A stretch of 53,533 nt of DNA, from the NCBI GenBank assembly GCA_002696205.1, contig NZRL01000134.1, positions 1 to 53,533 of the forward strand, in the 5' to 3' direction. Source of the stretch: Rhodospirillaceae bacterium (GTDB taxonomy: Bacteria > Pseudomonadota > Alphaproteobacteria > Rhodospirillales > Casp-alpha2). Position 1 is the first letter of the stretch. Every line of letters begins with the position of its first letter. Below the pieces are notes generated by a model. That model did no database searches. It saw only the letters and a list, made by a program, of their open reading frames with translations, and was not told where the DNA came from. The translations under genes and the position numbers were made by a program. Below, piece by piece: positions 10,949-21,938 of the stretch.

Positions 10949-11509
10949 ATGAGTGCTGTAACCCAACCCGGTATCGACCCGGCAGCAGGGCAACCCATCG
11001 GCCCCGGCGCCGAGCAGGACGAGATTCTCGCCCGCGTTACCCAGGAATTGCAGGACAAGGGGTTCGTCCTGGCCAACGTCGACAAGTTGGTCAACTGGGC
11101 GCGCACCGGCTCGCTCTGGCCGATGACCTTCGGTCTGGCCTGCTGCGCCGTGGAAATGATCCACGCCTATATGAGCCGCTATGACCTGGACCGCTTCGGC
11201 GTCGTGCCGCGGCCGAGCCCGCGCCAGTCGGACGTGATGATCGTCGCCGGTACCCTGACCAACAAGATGGCCCCGGCCTTCCGCAAGGTCTACGACCAGA
11301 TGGCGGAGCCGCGCTACGTCATCTCCATGGGCTCCTGCGCCAACGGCGGCGGCTATTATCATTATTCCTATGCCATCGTGCGGGGATGCGACCGGGTGGT
11401 ACCGGTCGACGTCTACGTGCCCGGCTGCCCGCCGACGGCGGAGGCGCTGGTCTACGGCATTCTCCAGTTGCAGAAGAAGATCAAACGGACCGGCGCTCTC
11501 TGGCGTTAA
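10949..11509 (+). CDS. nuoB: NADH-quinone oxidoreductase subunit B (N2 cluster)
   Basis: Peripheral-arm subunit carrying [4Fe-4S] cluster N2, the last electron donor to quinone. The four ligands are all present: tandem Cys65-Cys66 (GLACCAVEM), Cys130 ([10 protein letters not shown]) and Cys160 ([11 protein letters not shown]). The 186 residues include an N-terminal extension of about 35 residues before the conserved core, common in alphaproteobacteria. The other signature [20 protein letters not shown] is intact. It sits between nuoA and nuoC. Confidence 0.98.
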   Translation: MSAVTQPGIDPAAGQPIGPGAEQDEILARVTQELQDKGFVLANVDKLVNWARTGSLWPMTFGLACCAVEMIHAYMSRYDLDRFGVVPRPSPRQSDVMIVAGTLTNKMAPAFRKVYDQMAEPRYVISMGSCANGGGYYHYSYAIVRGCDRVVPVDVYVPGCPPTAEALVYGILQLQKKIKRTGALWR

Positions 11510-11560
11510 TTTTCCCGGCCCAAGACGAAACCCAGGTACGGAACAAGACCAAAAAAGACC

Positions 11561-12196
11561 ATGGATCAGGCTCTTAAGGAACTTGCCGAACATCTCCGCG
11601 ACCAGCTCGGTGACAAGCTGACCGAGGCCGAGGTGCGACTGGGCGAATTGACGATCACGGTCCAGCGCGATTCGATCGTCGAGGTGTTGAAATCCCTGCG
11701 GGACGATTCGAACTGCATGTTTCATCAGCTGATGGACGTCTGCGGCGTCGATTATCCCGACGACAGCCCGCGCTTTGAAATCGTCTACAACCTGCTGTCG
11801 ATGACCCACAACACGCGCATTCGGGTCAAGCTGCGCACGGACGAGGACGATCCCGTGCCCTCGGTGGCCGGTGTGTTCTCCACCGCCAACTGGTTCGAAC
11901 GCGAAATCTGGGACATGTACGGGGGGTTTTTCTCCGATCATCCTGATCTGCGCCGCCTGCTGACCGACTATGGCTTCGAAGGTCATCCGCTGCGCAAGGA
12001 CTTCCCGCTGACGGGCTATGTCGAAGTCCGCTATGACGACGAACAAAAACGCGTGGTCTACGAGCCCGTGAAACTGACCCAGGAGTTCCGCAACTTCGAT
12101 TTCGAAAGCCCCTGGGAAGGTATGGAGCGTGTCGTCCTGCCGGGCGACGAAAAGGCCGAAGCGGAACCGGAAGAAGAAGAGACCGAGGCGTCGTAA
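11561..12196 (+). CDS. nuoC: NADH-quinone oxidoreductase subunit C (30 kDa)
   Basis: Peripheral-arm structural subunit without cofactors. It is a separate 211-residue protein, as in alphaproteobacteria and mitochondria, not the NuoCD fusion of enterobacteria. The 30-kDa signature is visible ([20 protein letters not shown], then [20 protein letters not shown]). The C-terminus is acidic ([15 protein letters not shown]). The 51-base gap after nuoB has no feature I recognise. nuoD starts 4 bases after its stop, so translation is probably coupled. Confidence 0.97.
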   Translation: MDQALKELAEHLRDQLGDKLTEAEVRLGELTITVQRDSIVEVLKSLRDDSNCMFHQLMDVCGVDYPDDSPRFEIVYNLLSMTHNTRIRVKLRTDEDDPVPSVAGVFSTANWFEREIWDMYGGFFSDHPDLRRLLTDYGFEGHPLRKDFPLTGYVEVRYDDEQKRVVYEPVKLTQEFRNFDFESPWEGMERVVLPGDEKAEAEPEEEETEAS

Positions 12197-12200
12197 CGAG

Positions 12201-13382
12201 ATGGCCGAGACCCAGATCAAGAACTTCAACCTCAACTTCGGCCCGCAGCACCCGGCGGCGCACGGGGTTTTGCGCCTGGTCCTGGAAATGGACGGCGAGG
12301 TGGTCGAGCGCGCGGACCCGCATATCGGTCTGCTGCACCGGGGCACGGAAAAGCTGATCGAATACAAGACCTATGCCCAGGCCGTGCCGTATTTCGACCG
12401 CCTGGACTACGTCGCCCCGCAGAACCAGGAACACGCCTTCGTTCTGGGGGCCGAGAAGCTGCTGGGCATCGAGGTGCCGAAGCGCGGCCAGTACATCCGC
12501 GTGCTCTATTGCGAGATCGGCCGGATTCTCAACCACATCCTGAACATCACGGCCTTCGCCATGGACGTCGGCGCCATGACGCCGATGCTCTGGGGCTTCG
12601 AAATTCGCGAACGGCTGATGGAATTCTGCGAGTCGGCCTCGGGTGCGCGCCTGCACATGAACTATTTCCGTGTCGGCGGTGTCGCGCAGGATTTGCCCGC
12701 GGGCCTTCTGGAAGACATCGGCAAATGGGCGGACGAGGAATTCCCGGCGTTCATGGACGATCTGGAAAGCCTGCTGACCGGCAACCGTATCTTCAAGCAG
12801 CGCACGGTCGATATCGGGGTGATCAACGCCGAACAATGTTTCGATTGGGGCTTTACCGGCCCGAACCTGCGCGCTTCGGGCATCGCCTGGGATTTGCGCA
12901 AGGCGCAGCCCTATGACGCCTATGCGGAAATGGATTTCGACATTCCCGTCGGCAAGATGGGCGATTGTTACGACCGCTACCTCGTGCGCATGATCGAGAT
13001 GCGGGAAAGCTTGAAGATCATCAAGCAATGCGTTGAAAACATGCCTTCCGGCCCGGTCAAATCGACCAACAAAAAGGTCACGCCGCCGACCCGGGGCGAC
13101 ATGAAACAATCCATGGAAGCCTTGATCCACCACTTCAAACTGTTTACCGAGGGCTTCCACGTTCCCGCCGGCGAAACCTATACGGCCGTCGAAGCGCCCA
13201 AGGGCGAATTCGGTGTCTATCTGGTGGCCGACGGCTCCAACAAACCGTTCCGTTGCAAGATCCGCGCGCCCGGTTTCGCGCATCTTCAGGCGACGGAATT
13301 TCTGTCGAAAGGGCATATGCTCGCCGACGTGGTGGCGAACATCGGCTCGATCGACGTTGTGTTCGGTGAAATCGACCGGTGA
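12201..13382 (+). CDS. nuoD: NADH-quinone oxidoreductase subunit D (49 kDa)
   Basis: Forms the quinone-binding site with NuoB. ATG 12201 gives the standard N-terminus ([20 protein letters not shown]), whereas the longer frame from 12129 would overlap nuoC. The quinone-site histidine is in the GPQHPAAHG loop. Other hallmarks are [31 protein letters not shown] and the C-terminal FGEIDR. It is 393 residues, the normal length. The family descends from [NiFe] hydrogenase large subunits, but the metal-binding cysteines are absent, as expected. nuoE overlaps its stop. Confidence 0.98.
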   Translation: MAETQIKNFNLNFGPQHPAAHGVLRLVLEMDGEVVERADPHIGLLHRGTEKLIEYKTYAQAVPYFDRLDYVAPQNQEHAFVLGAEKLLGIEVPKRGQYIRVLYCEIGRILNHILNITAFAMDVGAMTPMLWGFEIRERLMEFCESASGARLHMNYFRVGGVAQDLPAGLLEDIGKWADEEFPAFMDDLESLLTGNRIFKQRTVDIGVINAEQCFDWGFTGPNLRASGIAWDLRKAQPYDAYAEMDFDIPVGKMGDCYDRYLVRMIEMRESLKIIKQCVENMPSGPVKSTNKKVTPPTRGDMKQSMEALIHHFKLFTEGFHVPAGETYTAVEAPKGEFGVYLVADGSNKPFRCKIRAPGFAHLQATEFLSKGHMLADVVANIGSIDVVFGEIDR

Positions 13383-14008
13383 GCGGCATGCAGACAGAAC
13401 AACCGTCGAGCTTCTCCTTCACGTCGGAGAACCTGGATAAAGCCAACTGGCATATCGCCAAGTACCCGGAAGGCCGGCAGCAATCCGCCGTCATGCCTTT
13501 GCTGGACCTGGCGCAGCGTCAGAACGGCGGCTGGATTCCGCAGGCGGCGATCGAGGTCATCGCCGACATGTTGGATATGGCGTCGATCCGCGTGTACGAG
13601 GTCGCGACCTTCTACACCATGTACAACCTGAGCCCGGTCGGCGAACATTTCGTGCAGGTCTGCACGAACCTGCCGTGCTGGCTGCGCGGCTCGGATCAGG
13701 TCATGGACGCCTGCAAGAAGGTGACCGGCTGCGGCAACGGCGAAACCTCGGCCGACGGCAAGTTCACGGTGCTTGAGGTCGAATGCCTGGGGGCCTGCGT
13801 CAACGCGCCGATGATGCAGATCGGTGACGACTATTACGAAGATCTGGATTCGGCCTCGACCGAGGCGATCCTCAATGCCCTCAAGGCGGGTGAGACGCCC
13901 AAGGTCGGATCGCAAGCCGGCCGCCACACCTGCGAGCCCGCCGGTGGGATCACGTCGTTGACGGACCGGTATCCGGACCGGGCGGCCAAGTCAGGAGGCG
14001 ACGACTGA
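13379..14008 (+). CDS. nuoE: NADH-quinone oxidoreductase subunit E (24 kDa)
   Basis: Thioredoxin-like subunit of the NADH-dehydrogenase module carrying [2Fe-2S] cluster N1a. Ligands are Cys95 and Cys100 ([11 protein letters not shown]) and Cys136 and Cys140 ([11 protein letters not shown]). The start is uncertain: GTG 13379 overlaps the nuoD stop as GTGA, while ATG 13388 is three codons downstream with GGTGAG 4 bases before it. Either gives a normal protein of 206-209 residues. The C-terminal extension containing CEPAGG is typical of alphaproteobacteria. Its stop overlaps nuoF as TGATG. Confidence 0.96.
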   Translation: MSGMQTEQPSSFSFTSENLDKANWHIAKYPEGRQQSAVMPLLDLAQRQNGGWIPQAAIEVIADMLDMASIRVYEVATFYTMYNLSPVGEHFVQVCTNLPCWLRGSDQVMDACKKVTGCGNGETSADGKFTVLEVECLGACVNAPMMQIGDDYYEDLDSASTEAILNALKAGETPKVGSQAGRHTCEPAGGITSLTDRYPDRAAKSGGDD

Positions 14009-15294
14009 TGCTAGCCGACAAGGACCGCATCTTTACGAATATCTACGGCTTCGACAGCCCTTGGCTCGACGGCGCCAAGGCGCGCGGCGATTGGGATAAC
14101 ACCAAGAAGCTGATCGAAATGGGCCGCGACAAGATCGTCGATGAGATGAAGGAATCCGGCCTGCGCGGACGCGGCGGGGCGGGTTTCCCGACCGGCGTGA
14201 AGTGGTCCTTCATGCCGAAGGAAATCGGCGACCGGCCGCATTACCTCGTCATCAACGCGGACGAGGGCGAGCCCGGGACCTGCAAGGACCGCGAAATCAT
14301 GCGCTCCGAGCCGCATAAGCTCATCGAAGGTGCCTTGGTGGCGAGCTTCGCCATGGGTGCCCATGCGGCCTATTGCTATGTGCGCGGCGAGTTCCATCAC
14401 GAGATCGCTTCGCTGCAGAAGGCGGTCGACGAAGCCTATGAAGCGGGCCTGATCGGCGACGATGCCTGCGGCACCGGCTGGAAATTCGATTTCTACGTCC
14501 ATTCCGGCGCCGGGGCCTATATCTGCGGCGAGGAAACCTCGCTGATCGAAAGCCTCGAAGGCAAGAAGGGCCAGCCGCGCCTGAAACCGCCGTTCCCGGC
14601 GGGCGTCGGCGTCTGGGGTTGCCCGACGACGGTCAACAACGTCGAATCCATCGCCGTCGCGCCGACGATCCTGCGCCGTGGCGCCGACTGGTTCTCCGGC
14701 ATCGGCCGTCCGAACAACGTCGGGACCAAGCTGTTCAACATCTCCGGCCATGTGAACCAGCCCTGCACGGTCGAGGAAGAGATGGGCATTCCGCTCAAGG
14801 AATTGATCGAGAAGCATGCCGGCGGCGTGCGCGGCGGTTGGGATAACCTGCTGGCGATCATTCCGGGTGGGGCCTCGGTGCCGATCCTGCCGAAATCGAT
14901 CTGCGACACGGTGCTGATGGATTTCGACAGCTTGCGCGAAGTGCGCTCGGGCCTGGGCACGGCGGCGATCATGGTCATGGACCAGTCGACCGATGTCATC
15001 AAGGCGATCGCGCGCTTGTCGGCCTTCTACAAACATGAAAGCTGCGGGCAGTGCACGCCGTGCCGCGAAGGCACCGGCTGGATGAGCCGCGTCATGCAGC
15101 GCATGGTCACGGGCAACGCCCATGTGGATGAAATCGATACGCTGGAAGAAGTCACCCGCCAGGTCGAAGGGCACACCATCTGCGCCCTCGGCGATGCGGC
15201 GGCATGGCCTATTCAGGGACTGATCCGCCATTTCCGCCCGGAAATGGAGAAGCGCATCCTGGATTTCCAGGCACGCTCCCAGGCGGCGGAATAG
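14008..15294 (+). CDS. nuoF: NADH-quinone oxidoreductase subunit F (51 kDa, NADH- and FMN-binding)
   Basis: Entry point for electrons: binds NADH, FMN and [4Fe-4S] cluster N3. The glycine-rich nucleotide site is [10 protein letters not shown] (residues 54-63), the FMN region is [15 protein letters not shown], and the cluster ligands are Cys346, Cys349 and Cys352 ([11 protein letters not shown]) plus Cys392 ([10 protein letters not shown]). The 428 residues are full length. The ATG overlaps the nuoE stop by one base, with a consensus AGGAGG at 13993-13998. nuoG follows 22 bases later. Confidence 0.98.
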   Translation: MLADKDRIFTNIYGFDSPWLDGAKARGDWDNTKKLIEMGRDKIVDEMKESGLRGRGGAGFPTGVKWSFMPKEIGDRPHYLVINADEGEPGTCKDREIMRSEPHKLIEGALVASFAMGAHAAYCYVRGEFHHEIASLQKAVDEAYEAGLIGDDACGTGWKFDFYVHSGAGAYICGEETSLIESLEGKKGQPRLKPPFPAGVGVWGCPTTVNNVESIAVAPTILRRGADWFSGIGRPNNVGTKLFNISGHVNQPCTVEEEMGIPLKELIEKHAGGVRGGWDNLLAIIPGGASVPILPKSICDTVLMDFDSLREVRSGLGTAAIMVMDQSTDVIKAIARLSAFYKHESCGQCTPCREGTGWMSRVMQRMVTGNAHVDEIDTLEEVTRQVEGHTICALGDAAAWPIQGLIRHFRPEMEKRILDFQARSQAAE

Positions 15295-15316
15295 AACGGG
15301 TAGGGGTTTGAGGTAG

Positions 15317-17380
15317 ATGCCAAAGATCACCATCGACGGCGAAGAACTGGAAGTCGAAGCCGGCATGACCGTCCTGCAGGCCTGCGAGCAGGCCGGCAAG
15401 GAAGTGCCCCGGTTCTGCTACCACGATCGTCTGTCCATCGCCGGTAACTGCCGGATGTGCCTGGTGCAGATGGAACGCTCGCCGAAGCCGGTGGCGTCCT
15501 GCGCCATGCCCGTGGGCGACGGCATGGTCGTCTACACCGATACGCCCGAAGTGAAGAAGATGCGCCAGGGGGTGATGGAATTCCTGCTCATCAACCACCC
15601 GCTGGATTGCCCGATCTGCGATCAGGGCGGCGAATGCGACCTGCAGGACCAGGCCATGGCCTATGGCATGGACCACGGGCGCTATAAGGAAAACAAGCGC
15701 GCCGTCGAAGACAAATACATGGGCCCGCTGATCAAGACGATCATGACCCGCTGCATCCATTGCACGCGCTGTGTCCGCTTCTCGACGGAAGTCGCCGGTG
15801 TCACCGACATGGGCCTGATCGGCCGGGGCGAAAACGCGGAAATCGTCACCTATCTGGACCAGGCCGTGAGCTCCGAGCTGTCGGCCAACGTCATCGATTT
15901 GTGCCCGGTGGGTGCCCTGACCTCGAAACCCTATGCCTTCATGGCCCGTCCGTGGGAATTGAAGAAAACCGAAAGCGTCGACGTTTCCGACGCCCAGGGC
16001 TGCGCCATTCGCGTCGACAGCCGGGGCCCTGAGGTGATGCGCGTGCTGCCGCGCCTCAACGAAGACGTCAACGAGGAATGGATTTCCGACAAGGCCCGGT
16101 ACTGGGTCGACGGCCTGAAACGCCAGCGCCTGGACCGGCCCTATGTGCGCGGCAAGAACGGCAAGCTGGCCCCGGCCACCTGGAACGAAGCCTTCGCCGC
16201 CATCGCCAAGGCGACCAAGGGTGTTTCCGGAAGCGAAATGGCCGCCATCGCCGGGGACATGGCCGATTGCGAAAGCATGCTGGCCCTGAAGGACCTGATG
16301 ACGGCGCTCGGCTCCGCCAATATCGATTGCCGCCAGGACGGATCGAAGGTCGATCCCACGGTCCGGGCGTCCTACACCTTCAATTCCACCATCGCCGGGA
16401 TCGAGGATGCCGACGCGTTGTTGATCGTCGGTGCCAATCCCAGGTGGGAAGCGGCCGTACTCAACGCCCGCATCCGCAAGCGGCATCTGATGGGCAAATT
16501 CCCCATCGCCGCCATCGGCCCGGCGATTGATCTGAGCTATCCGGTCGATTGGCTGGGTGAAGGCGCGGATGTCCTGGCCGAAATCGCGAACGGCAGCCAT
16601 CCCTTCGCCGAGGTTCTCAAGACCGCCGAGAAACCGATGATCATCGTCGGCTCCGGCGCCGCCGCGCGGCCCGACGGGGCGTCGGTCCTGGGTCTGGCCC
16701 GTCAGATCGCCGAAGCCTCCGGCGCCGTGTCCGGCGATTGGAACGGCTTCAACGTATTGCAGCGTGCGGCGTCCCGAGTGGGCGGCCTGGATCTCGGCTT
16801 CGCCCCGGGTGAGGGCGGCCTTGACACCGCCGGTATCCTGGACGGTGTGACTTCCGGATCGATCAAGGTTCTGTATCTGCTGGGTGCCGACGAAATCGCA
16901 AGCAAAGACCTGGATAAGCCCTTCGTGATCTATCAGGGCCACCATGGTGACGCCGGGGCGCATGTCGCCGACGTGATCCTGCCGGGTGCCGCCTACACGG
17001 AAAAAGACGCGACCTACGTCAACCTGGAAGGCCGGGTGCAGCGGGGCCAATTGGCCGTATTCCCGCCGGGCGAGGCCCGCGAGGATTGGAAGATCGTTCG
17101 CGCCCTTTCCGACGTTCTGGGCCAGACGCTGCCCTACAGCACGCTCGCCGAGGTCCGCCAGGGCCTGGTCAAGGCGAACCCCGTGTTCCAGGGCATCGAC
17201 GATATCCAGGCGGCGGAATGGGGTGAATTCGGCGCGACGGGCGGCGTTTCCGGCGCCTTCACCTATCCGGTCGCCAATTTCTACATGACCGACCCGATCA
17301 GCCGTGCGTCCGCCACCATGGCCGAATGCACCGACGAAATCCTGGGCGGCGGAGAAGGGAAGACCGGCACCGATGGTTGA
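15317..17380 (+). CDS. nuoG: NADH-quinone oxidoreductase subunit G (75 kDa)
   Basis: Carries the iron-sulphur chain linking NuoF to NuoB. The N-terminal ferredoxin domain holds a [2Fe-2S] site (Cys34, Cys45, Cys48, Cys62). Next comes the His-coordinated N5 cluster (His94, Cys98, Cys101, Cys107), then the N4 site (Cys146, Cys149, Cys152, Cys196). The remainder is a molybdopterin-oxidoreductase-like domain without cofactor. 687 residues is the mitochondrial/alphaproteobacterial size, shorter than the roughly 900-residue enterobacterial form, and I see no extra N7 ligand set. Its last 8 bases overlap nuoH. Confidence 0.98.
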   Translation: MPKITIDGEELEVEAGMTVLQACEQAGKEVPRFCYHDRLSIAGNCRMCLVQMERSPKPVASCAMPVGDGMVVYTDTPEVKKMRQGVMEFLLINHPLDCPICDQGGECDLQDQAMAYGMDHGRYKENKRAVEDKYMGPLIKTIMTRCIHCTRCVRFSTEVAGVTDMGLIGRGENAEIVTYLDQAVSSELSANVIDLCPVGALTSKPYAFMARPWELKKTESVDVSDAQGCAIRVDSRGPEVMRVLPRLNEDVNEEWISDKARYWVDGLKRQRLDRPYVRGKNGKLAPATWNEAFAAIAKATKGVSGSEMAAIAGDMADCESMLALKDLMTALGSANIDCRQDGSKVDPTVRASYTFNSTIAGIEDADALLIVGANPRWEAAVLNARIRKRHLMGKFPIAAIGPAIDLSYPVDWLGEGADVLAEIANGSHPFAEVLKTAEKPMIIVGSGAAARPDGASVLGLARQIAEASGAVSGDWNGFNVLQRAASRVGGLDLGFAPGEGGLDTAGILDGVTSGSIKVLYLLGADEIASKDLDKPFVIYQGHHGDAGAHVADVILPGAAYTEKDATYVNLEGRVQRGQLAVFPPGEAREDWKIVRALSDVLGQTLPYSTLAEVRQGLVKANPVFQGIDDIQAAEWGEFGATGGVSGAFTYPVANFYMTDPISRASATMAECTDEILGGGEGKTGTDG

Positions 17381-18395
17381 GGCCTGGAACAGCTGGATCT
17401 GGCCGACGGTCTGGATCGTTATCAAAATCCTCGTGATCGTGGTGCCGATCCTGTTGTCGGTCGCCTATCTGACGCTGGCCGAACGTAAGGTCATCGGCGC
17501 CATGCAGCTGCGCAAGGGGCCGAACATCGTCGGTCCCTTCGGCCTGTTCCAGCCGCTGGCCGACGGCGCCAAGCTGTTCCTCAAGGAAATGATCATTCCG
17601 TCGGGCGCCAACCCGGGCGTGTTCATCCTGGCGCCCTGCGTGACCTTCGCCCTGGCGCTGATCGCCTGGGCCGTGATTCCGTTCGGCGAGGGCCTGGTTC
17701 TGGCCGATATCAACGTCGGCATCCTGTATCTGTTCGCGGTTTCGTCGCTGGGCGTCTACGGCATCCTGATGGCCGGTTGGGCGTCAAACTCGCGCTATGC
17801 CTTCCTCGGCGCGCTGCGGTCTGCGGCCCAGATGGTGTCCTACGAAGTCTCCATGGGCTTCGTGATCATCACCGTGCTGCTCTGCGTCGGATCGCTGAAT
17901 TTGTCGGCCATCGTCGAGGCGCAGCGCGGCATGTGGTTTGTCTTCCCGCTGTTCCCGATGGCCGTGATCTTCTTCATCTCGACCCTGGCCGAGACCAACC
18001 GCCATCCCTTCGATCTGCCGGAAGCGGAAGCGGAACTGGTCGCGGGCTACAACGTCGAATATTCGGGCATGGCCTTCGCCCTGTTCTTCCTGGGTGAATA
18101 CGCCAACATGATCCTGATGTCGGGGATGACCACCGTGTTGTTCCTGGGCGGTTGGCTGCCGCCGTTGGATATCGAGCCGCTCAACTGGATCCCCGGGCCG
18201 ATCTGGTTCGCCGCCAAGATCGCCTTCTGTCTGTTCATTTTCATCTGGGTGCGCGCCACGTTCCCGCGCTATCGCTACGACCAACTGATGCGCCTGGGCT
18301 GGAAGGTCTTCCTGCCGCTGTCGCTGTTCGCCGTCGCGGTCGTCGCCGGTGCCTTGCTGGCCTTCGGCTGGCTGCCCACGCCGGTGGCGGGTTAA
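17373..18395 (+). CDS. nuoH: NADH-quinone oxidoreductase subunit H
   Basis: Membrane subunit (ND1 homologue) that forms the quinone tunnel and links the two arms. It is 340 residues with about eight membrane helices and the conserved loops [16 protein letters not shown] and [20 protein letters not shown], the latter rich in acidic residues thought to couple quinone chemistry to proton movement. ATG 17373 overlaps the nuoG stop by 8 bases and has GGAGAAGGGA 12-21 bases upstream; the in-frame extension to 17304 would run inside nuoG and is rejected. nuoI follows after 15 bases. Confidence 0.97.
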   Translation: MVEAWNSWIWPTVWIVIKILVIVVPILLSVAYLTLAERKVIGAMQLRKGPNIVGPFGLFQPLADGAKLFLKEMIIPSGANPGVFILAPCVTFALALIAWAVIPFGEGLVLADINVGILYLFAVSSLGVYGILMAGWASNSRYAFLGALRSAAQMVSYEVSMGFVIITVLLCVGSLNLSAIVEAQRGMWFVFPLFPMAVIFFISTLAETNRHPFDLPEAEAELVAGYNVEYSGMAFALFFLGEYANMILMSGMTTVLFLGGWLPPLDIEPLNWIPGPIWFAAKIAFCLFIFIWVRATFPRYRYDQLMRLGWKVFLPLSLFAVAVVAGALLAFGWLPTPVAG

Positions 18396-18410
18396 GGGTA
18401 GGAGAGTCCC

Positions 18411-18899
18411 ATGAGCTTTATCGGACGCAGCGCCAAAGCCCTGTTCCTCAAGGAACTCGTCTCGGGCATGGCCTTGACCCTGAAATACTTCACCAAGCCG
18501 AAGGTGACGCTCAACTATCCCTACGAAAAGGGGCCGCTGAGCCCGCGTTTCCGGGGTGAACACGCGCTGCGCCGTTATCCCAACGGGGAAGAACGCTGCA
18601 TCGCCTGCAAGCTCTGCGAAGCCATCTGCCCCGCGCAGGCCATCACCATCGAGGCCGAACCCCGCGCCGACGGCTCGCGCCGCACGACGCGCTACGACAT
18701 CGACATGGTGAAGTGCATCTACTGCGGCTATTGCGAGGAAGCCTGCCCGGTCGACGCCATCGTCGAGGGCCCGAATTTCGAATACGCCGCGGAAACCCGC
18801 GAAGAACTGCTCTACGACAAAGCCAAACTGCTGACCAACGGCGACCGCTGGGAAACCGAGATCGCCGACCGCCTGCGCGCCGACGCGCCCTATCGCTGA
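18411..18899 (+). CDS. nuoI: NADH-quinone oxidoreductase subunit I (two [4Fe-4S])
   Basis: Ferredoxin-like subunit with clusters N6a and N6b. Ligands are Cys63, Cys66, Cys69 and Cys73 ([12 protein letters not shown]) and Cys102, Cys105, Cys108 and Cys112 ([12 protein letters not shown]), with each last cysteine serving the other cluster. It is 162 residues, as in mitochondria. The N-terminal amphipathic stretch ([21 protein letters not shown]) anchors it to the membrane arm. It is followed by the longest gap in the operon (134 bases). Confidence 0.98.
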   Translation: MSFIGRSAKALFLKELVSGMALTLKYFTKPKVTLNYPYEKGPLSPRFRGEHALRRYPNGEERCIACKLCEAICPAQAITIEAEPRADGSRRTTRYDIDMVKCIYCGYCEEACPVDAIVEGPNFEYAAETREELLYDKAKLLTNGDRWETEIADRLRADAPYR

Positions 18900-18968
18900 C
18901 CGAAGGGGCGCCGGCCGGATCGCCGGGCACCGCCGACTGAGAAGACCAAAAGGATCGACGAGGAGAGT

Positions 18969-19037
18969 ATGAGGGGAATTCAGAACAACGTCCGCGCAGT
19001 CACATGCGCGGCGAACGGGAAGGGAGCCGGCGCATGA
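18969..19037 (+). CDS. Possible 22-codon leader ORF coupled to nuoJ
   Basis: ATG 18969 is preceded by AGGAGAG (18961-18967) and opens a 22-codon frame (MRGIQNNVRAVTCAANGKGA, then GA) whose TGA stop (19035-19037) overlaps the nuoJ ATG (19034-19036) as ATGA. It is out of frame with nuoJ. The layout looks like translational coupling through a short leader peptide. No homology is known to me, and the peptide lacks a signal or membrane segment. It may equally be a chance ORF in an untranslated spacer. Confidence 0.3.
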   Translation: MRGIQNNVRAVTCAANGKGAGA

Positions 19038-19645
19038 TCGTCGAGGCCCTCGCGTTCTATATGTTCGCCTTCATCGCCGTGGCGGCGGGTGTTCTGGTCA
19101 TTTCGTCCAAGAACCCGGTGCATTCGGTGCTGTTCCTGATCCTCGCGTTTTTCAACGCGGCCGGGTTGTTCGTCCTGATGGGTGCTGAATTCCTGGCGAT
19201 GATCCTGGTCGTCGTCTATGTCGGCGCGGTCGCGGTGCTGTTCATGTTCGTGGTCATGATGCTGGACATCAACTTCACGCAGATGCGCTCGGGCTTTCTG
19301 CAGTACCTGCCGCTGGGCGCCCTGATCGGCCTGATCCTGTTGGCCGAGATGGTCGTCGTCGCGGGCGGCTGGCAGTCGATCTCCGCCGGCGCGCAGATGG
19401 CCAAGGCCGTTGCCCCGATTGCCGAAGGTACGACCAACACCCATGCCCTGGGCGGCCTGATCTATACCCATAACGTCTACCTGTTCCAGGCGGCGGGAAT
19501 GATCCTGCTGGTCGCCATGATCGGCGCCATCGTGCTGACCCACCGCCGCCGCGACGGCGTCAAGAAACAGCGCATCGCCGACCAGAACGCGCGCGGTACC
19601 GATACGGTCGAGACCCGCAAGGTCGAAGTCGGGAAGGGGATCTGA
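19034..19645 (+). CDS. nuoJ: NADH-quinone oxidoreductase subunit J
   Basis: Membrane subunit (ND6 homologue), 203 residues with about five membrane helices. The conserved helix 3 is visible ([20 protein letters not shown]), containing the pi-bulge region that moves during turnover, followed by [13 protein letters not shown] 19034 is chosen because it has AGGGAG (19021-19026) 7 bases upstream and begins directly before the first helix; the frame extended to 19004 adds a charged stretch. The C-terminus is basic and soluble. nuoK begins 2 bases after the stop. Confidence 0.96.
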   Translation: MIVEALAFYMFAFIAVAAGVLVISSKNPVHSVLFLILAFFNAAGLFVLMGAEFLAMILVVVYVGAVAVLFMFVVMMLDINFTQMRSGFLQYLPLGALIGLILLAEMVVVAGGWQSISAGAQMAKAVAPIAEGTTNTHALGGLIYTHNVYLFQAAGMILLVAMIGAIVLTHRRRDGVKKQRIADQNARGTDTVETRKVEVGKGI

Positions 19646-19647
19646 TC

Positions 19648-19959
19648 ATGTGGGAAATCGGGCTGAGCCATTACCTGACCGTCGCCGCGATCCTGTTCAC
19701 GCTGGGCATCTTCGGGATCTTCCTGAACCGGAAGAACGTCATCATCATCCTGATGTCGGTCGAACTGATGCTGCTGGCGGTGAACATCAACCTGGTCGCG
19801 TTCTCGACTCATCTGGGTGACATGATGGGGCAGGTTTTCGCCCTGTTCGTGCTGACCGTCGCCGCCGCCGAGGCCGCCATCGGCCTGGCCATCCTGGTCG
19901 TGTTCTTCCGCAACCGCGGGTCCATCGACGTCGAAGACATCAACATGATGAAGGGCTAG
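19648..19959 (+). CDS. nuoK: NADH-quinone oxidoreductase subunit K
   Basis: Small membrane subunit (ND4L homologue) of 103 residues with three helices. The two buried glutamates of the proton path are in [19 protein letters not shown] (helix 2) and [15 protein letters not shown] (helix 3). Starts two bases after nuoJ, with GGAAGGGG upstream inside the nuoJ end. This is the standard length. Confidence 0.97.
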   Translation: MWEIGLSHYLTVAAILFTLGIFGIFLNRKNVIIILMSVELMLLAVNINLVAFSTHLGDMMGQVFALFVLTVAAAEAAIGLAILVVFFRNRGSIDVEDINMMKG

Positions 19960-19969
19960 GGACAGAGAC

Positions 19970-21931
19970 ATGATCGAAATACTCGCTGTCTTCCTGCCGC
20001 TCATCGGGTCGGCGCTGGCCGGTCTGATCGTCTTCATGCCGCAGGACGATAAGGCCAAGCAGCACAAGATGGACGTGCTGGCGCAGTGGATTACCTGCAC
20101 CGGCCTGATCCTGTCGGCGATCTGCGCCGTCATCCTGTTCAAGGACGTCGCGTTGGACGGCAACGCCCGCGTGACGGAGCTGTTCACCTGGATCGATTCC
20201 GGCACGCTGGAAGTTTCCTGGGCGCTGCGGGTCGATCAATTGACCGCCGTCATGATGATCGTCGTGACCGGCGTCTCGGCCATGGTGCACATCTATTCCT
20301 GCGGCTACATGCACCACGACAAGTCGATCCCCCGGTTCATGGCGTATCTGTCGCTGTTCACCTACTTCATGCTGATGCTGATCACCTCGGACAACCTGGT
20401 GCAGCTGTTCTTCGGCTGGGAAGGGGTGGGCCTGGCGTCCTACCTGCTGATCGGGTTCTGGTACGACCGGCCGACGGCCAACGCCGCGGCGATCAAGGCC
20501 TTTGTCGTCAACCGGGTCGGTGATTTCGGCTTCGCGCTGGGCATCTTCGCGACCTTCATGCTGTTCGACACGGTCAATCTGGACACCATCTTCGCCGCCG
20601 TGCCGGGCAAGGCCGACGCGACGCTGAACGTGTTCGGCGGTGAGTTCGACGCGCTGACGGTCTGCTGTCTGCTGCTGTTCGTCGGCGCCATGGGCAAATC
20701 GGCGCAGTTGGGCCTGCATACCTGGCTGCCGGACGCCATGGAGGGCCCGACGCCCGTTTCCGCCCTGATCCACGCGGCGACAATGGTCACCGCCGGTGTC
20801 TTCATGGTCGCGCGCCTGTCGCCGATGTTCGAATATTCCGAGGTGGCGCTGACCGTCGTCACCATCGTCGGCGCCTCGACCTGTATCTTCGCCGCGACCA
20901 TCGGCTGCGTGCAGAACGACATCAAGCGCGTCATCGCCTATTCGACCTGTTCACAGCTCGGCTACATGTTCTTCGCCTGCGGCGTCTCGGCCTATTCGGC
21001 GGGCATCTTCCACCTGATGACCCACGGTTTCTTCAAGGCGCTGCTGTTCCTGGGCGCCGGTTCGGTCATTCACGCCATGTCGGACGAGCAGGACATGCGC
21101 AAGATGGGCGGCATCTGGAAACACATCAAGGTGACCTACATCCTGATGTGGATCGGCTCCCTGGCGCTGGCGGGCATTCCGCCCTTCGCCGGGTTCTATT
21201 CCAAGGACATCGTGCTCGAAGCGGCCTACGGCGCCCATACCGGCGTCGGCCAGTACGCCTTCTGGCTGGGCATCGCAGCGGCCTTCCTGACCGCGTTCTA
21301 TTCCTGGCGCCTGATCGTCATGACCTTCCACGGGGCACCCCGTGCCGACGAACACGTCATGGCGCATGTTCACGAAAGCCCGCCGGTCATGGTCATTCCG
21401 CTATTGGTTCTGGCCGTCGGGGCCTGCTTGGGCGGCATCCTGGCCTACGACCTGATGGTCGGCCATCACATGGCGGAATTCTGGGGCAAGTCGATCCTGG
21501 TGCTGGATCATCACAAGGCGATCGAGAACGCCCACCATGTGCCGACCTGGGTCAAGCTGCTGCCGCTGATCGTCGGTGTCGCCGGGATCGCGCTGGCCTA
21601 TCTGCTGTACATGTTCAAGCCGGAAATCCCCGGCATGATCGCCGCCAAGTTCCGGGGCATCTATCTGTTCCTGTTGAACAAATGGTACTTCGACGAGCTC
21701 TACGACAAGATTTTCGTCAAGCCGTCGTTCTACCTGGGCCGCAACTTGTGGAAGACCGGTGACGGCACGCTGATCGACGGGCTGGGCCCGGACGGCGTTT
21801 CCGCCGCCGTGAAGAACATCGCGCGCCGGGCATCGGCGCTGCAGACCGGGTACCTGTACCACTACGCCTTCGCCATGTTGGCGGGCATCGTGGTGCTGGT
21901 GACCTGGTACCTGATGACGAAGGCGGGGTAA
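19970..21931 (+). CDS. nuoL: NADH-quinone oxidoreductase subunit L
   Basis: Distal antiporter-like proton-pumping subunit (ND5 homologue), 653 residues with about 16 helices and the long lateral amphipathic helix near the C-terminus. Conserved channel motifs are [18 protein letters not shown] and [20 protein letters not shown], and the C-terminal region FNLLNKWYF-like [12 protein letters not shown] is typical. Ten bases after nuoK and seven before nuoM. No frameshift or missing segment is seen. Confidence 0.97.
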   Translation: MIEILAVFLPLIGSALAGLIVFMPQDDKAKQHKMDVLAQWITCTGLILSAICAVILFKDVALDGNARVTELFTWIDSGTLEVSWALRVDQLTAVMMIVVTGVSAMVHIYSCGYMHHDKSIPRFMAYLSLFTYFMLMLITSDNLVQLFFGWEGVGLASYLLIGFWYDRPTANAAAIKAFVVNRVGDFGFALGIFATFMLFDTVNLDTIFAAVPGKADATLNVFGGEFDALTVCCLLLFVGAMGKSAQLGLHTWLPDAMEGPTPVSALIHAATMVTAGVFMVARLSPMFEYSEVALTVVTIVGASTCIFAATIGCVQNDIKRVIAYSTCSQLGYMFFACGVSAYSAGIFHLMTHGFFKALLFLGAGSVIHAMSDEQDMRKMGGIWKHIKVTYILMWIGSLALAGIPPFAGFYSKDIVLEAAYGAHTGVGQYAFWLGIAAAFLTAFYSWRLIVMTFHGAPRADEHVMAHVHESPPVMVIPLLVLAVGACLGGILAYDLMVGHHMAEFWGKSILVLDHHKAIENAHHVPTWVKLLPLIVGVAGIALAYLLYMFKPEIPGMIAAKFRGIYLFLLNKWYFDELYDKIFVKPSFYLGRNLWKTGDGTLIDGLGPDGVSAAVKNIARRASALQTGYLYHYAFAMLAGIVVLVTWYLMTKAG

Positions 21932-21938
21932 CGCGATC

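Noticed and set aside
15209-17425. 738-codon open frame antisense to nuoG
   Set aside because: Same artefact; nuoG has all cluster ligands in the plus frame.
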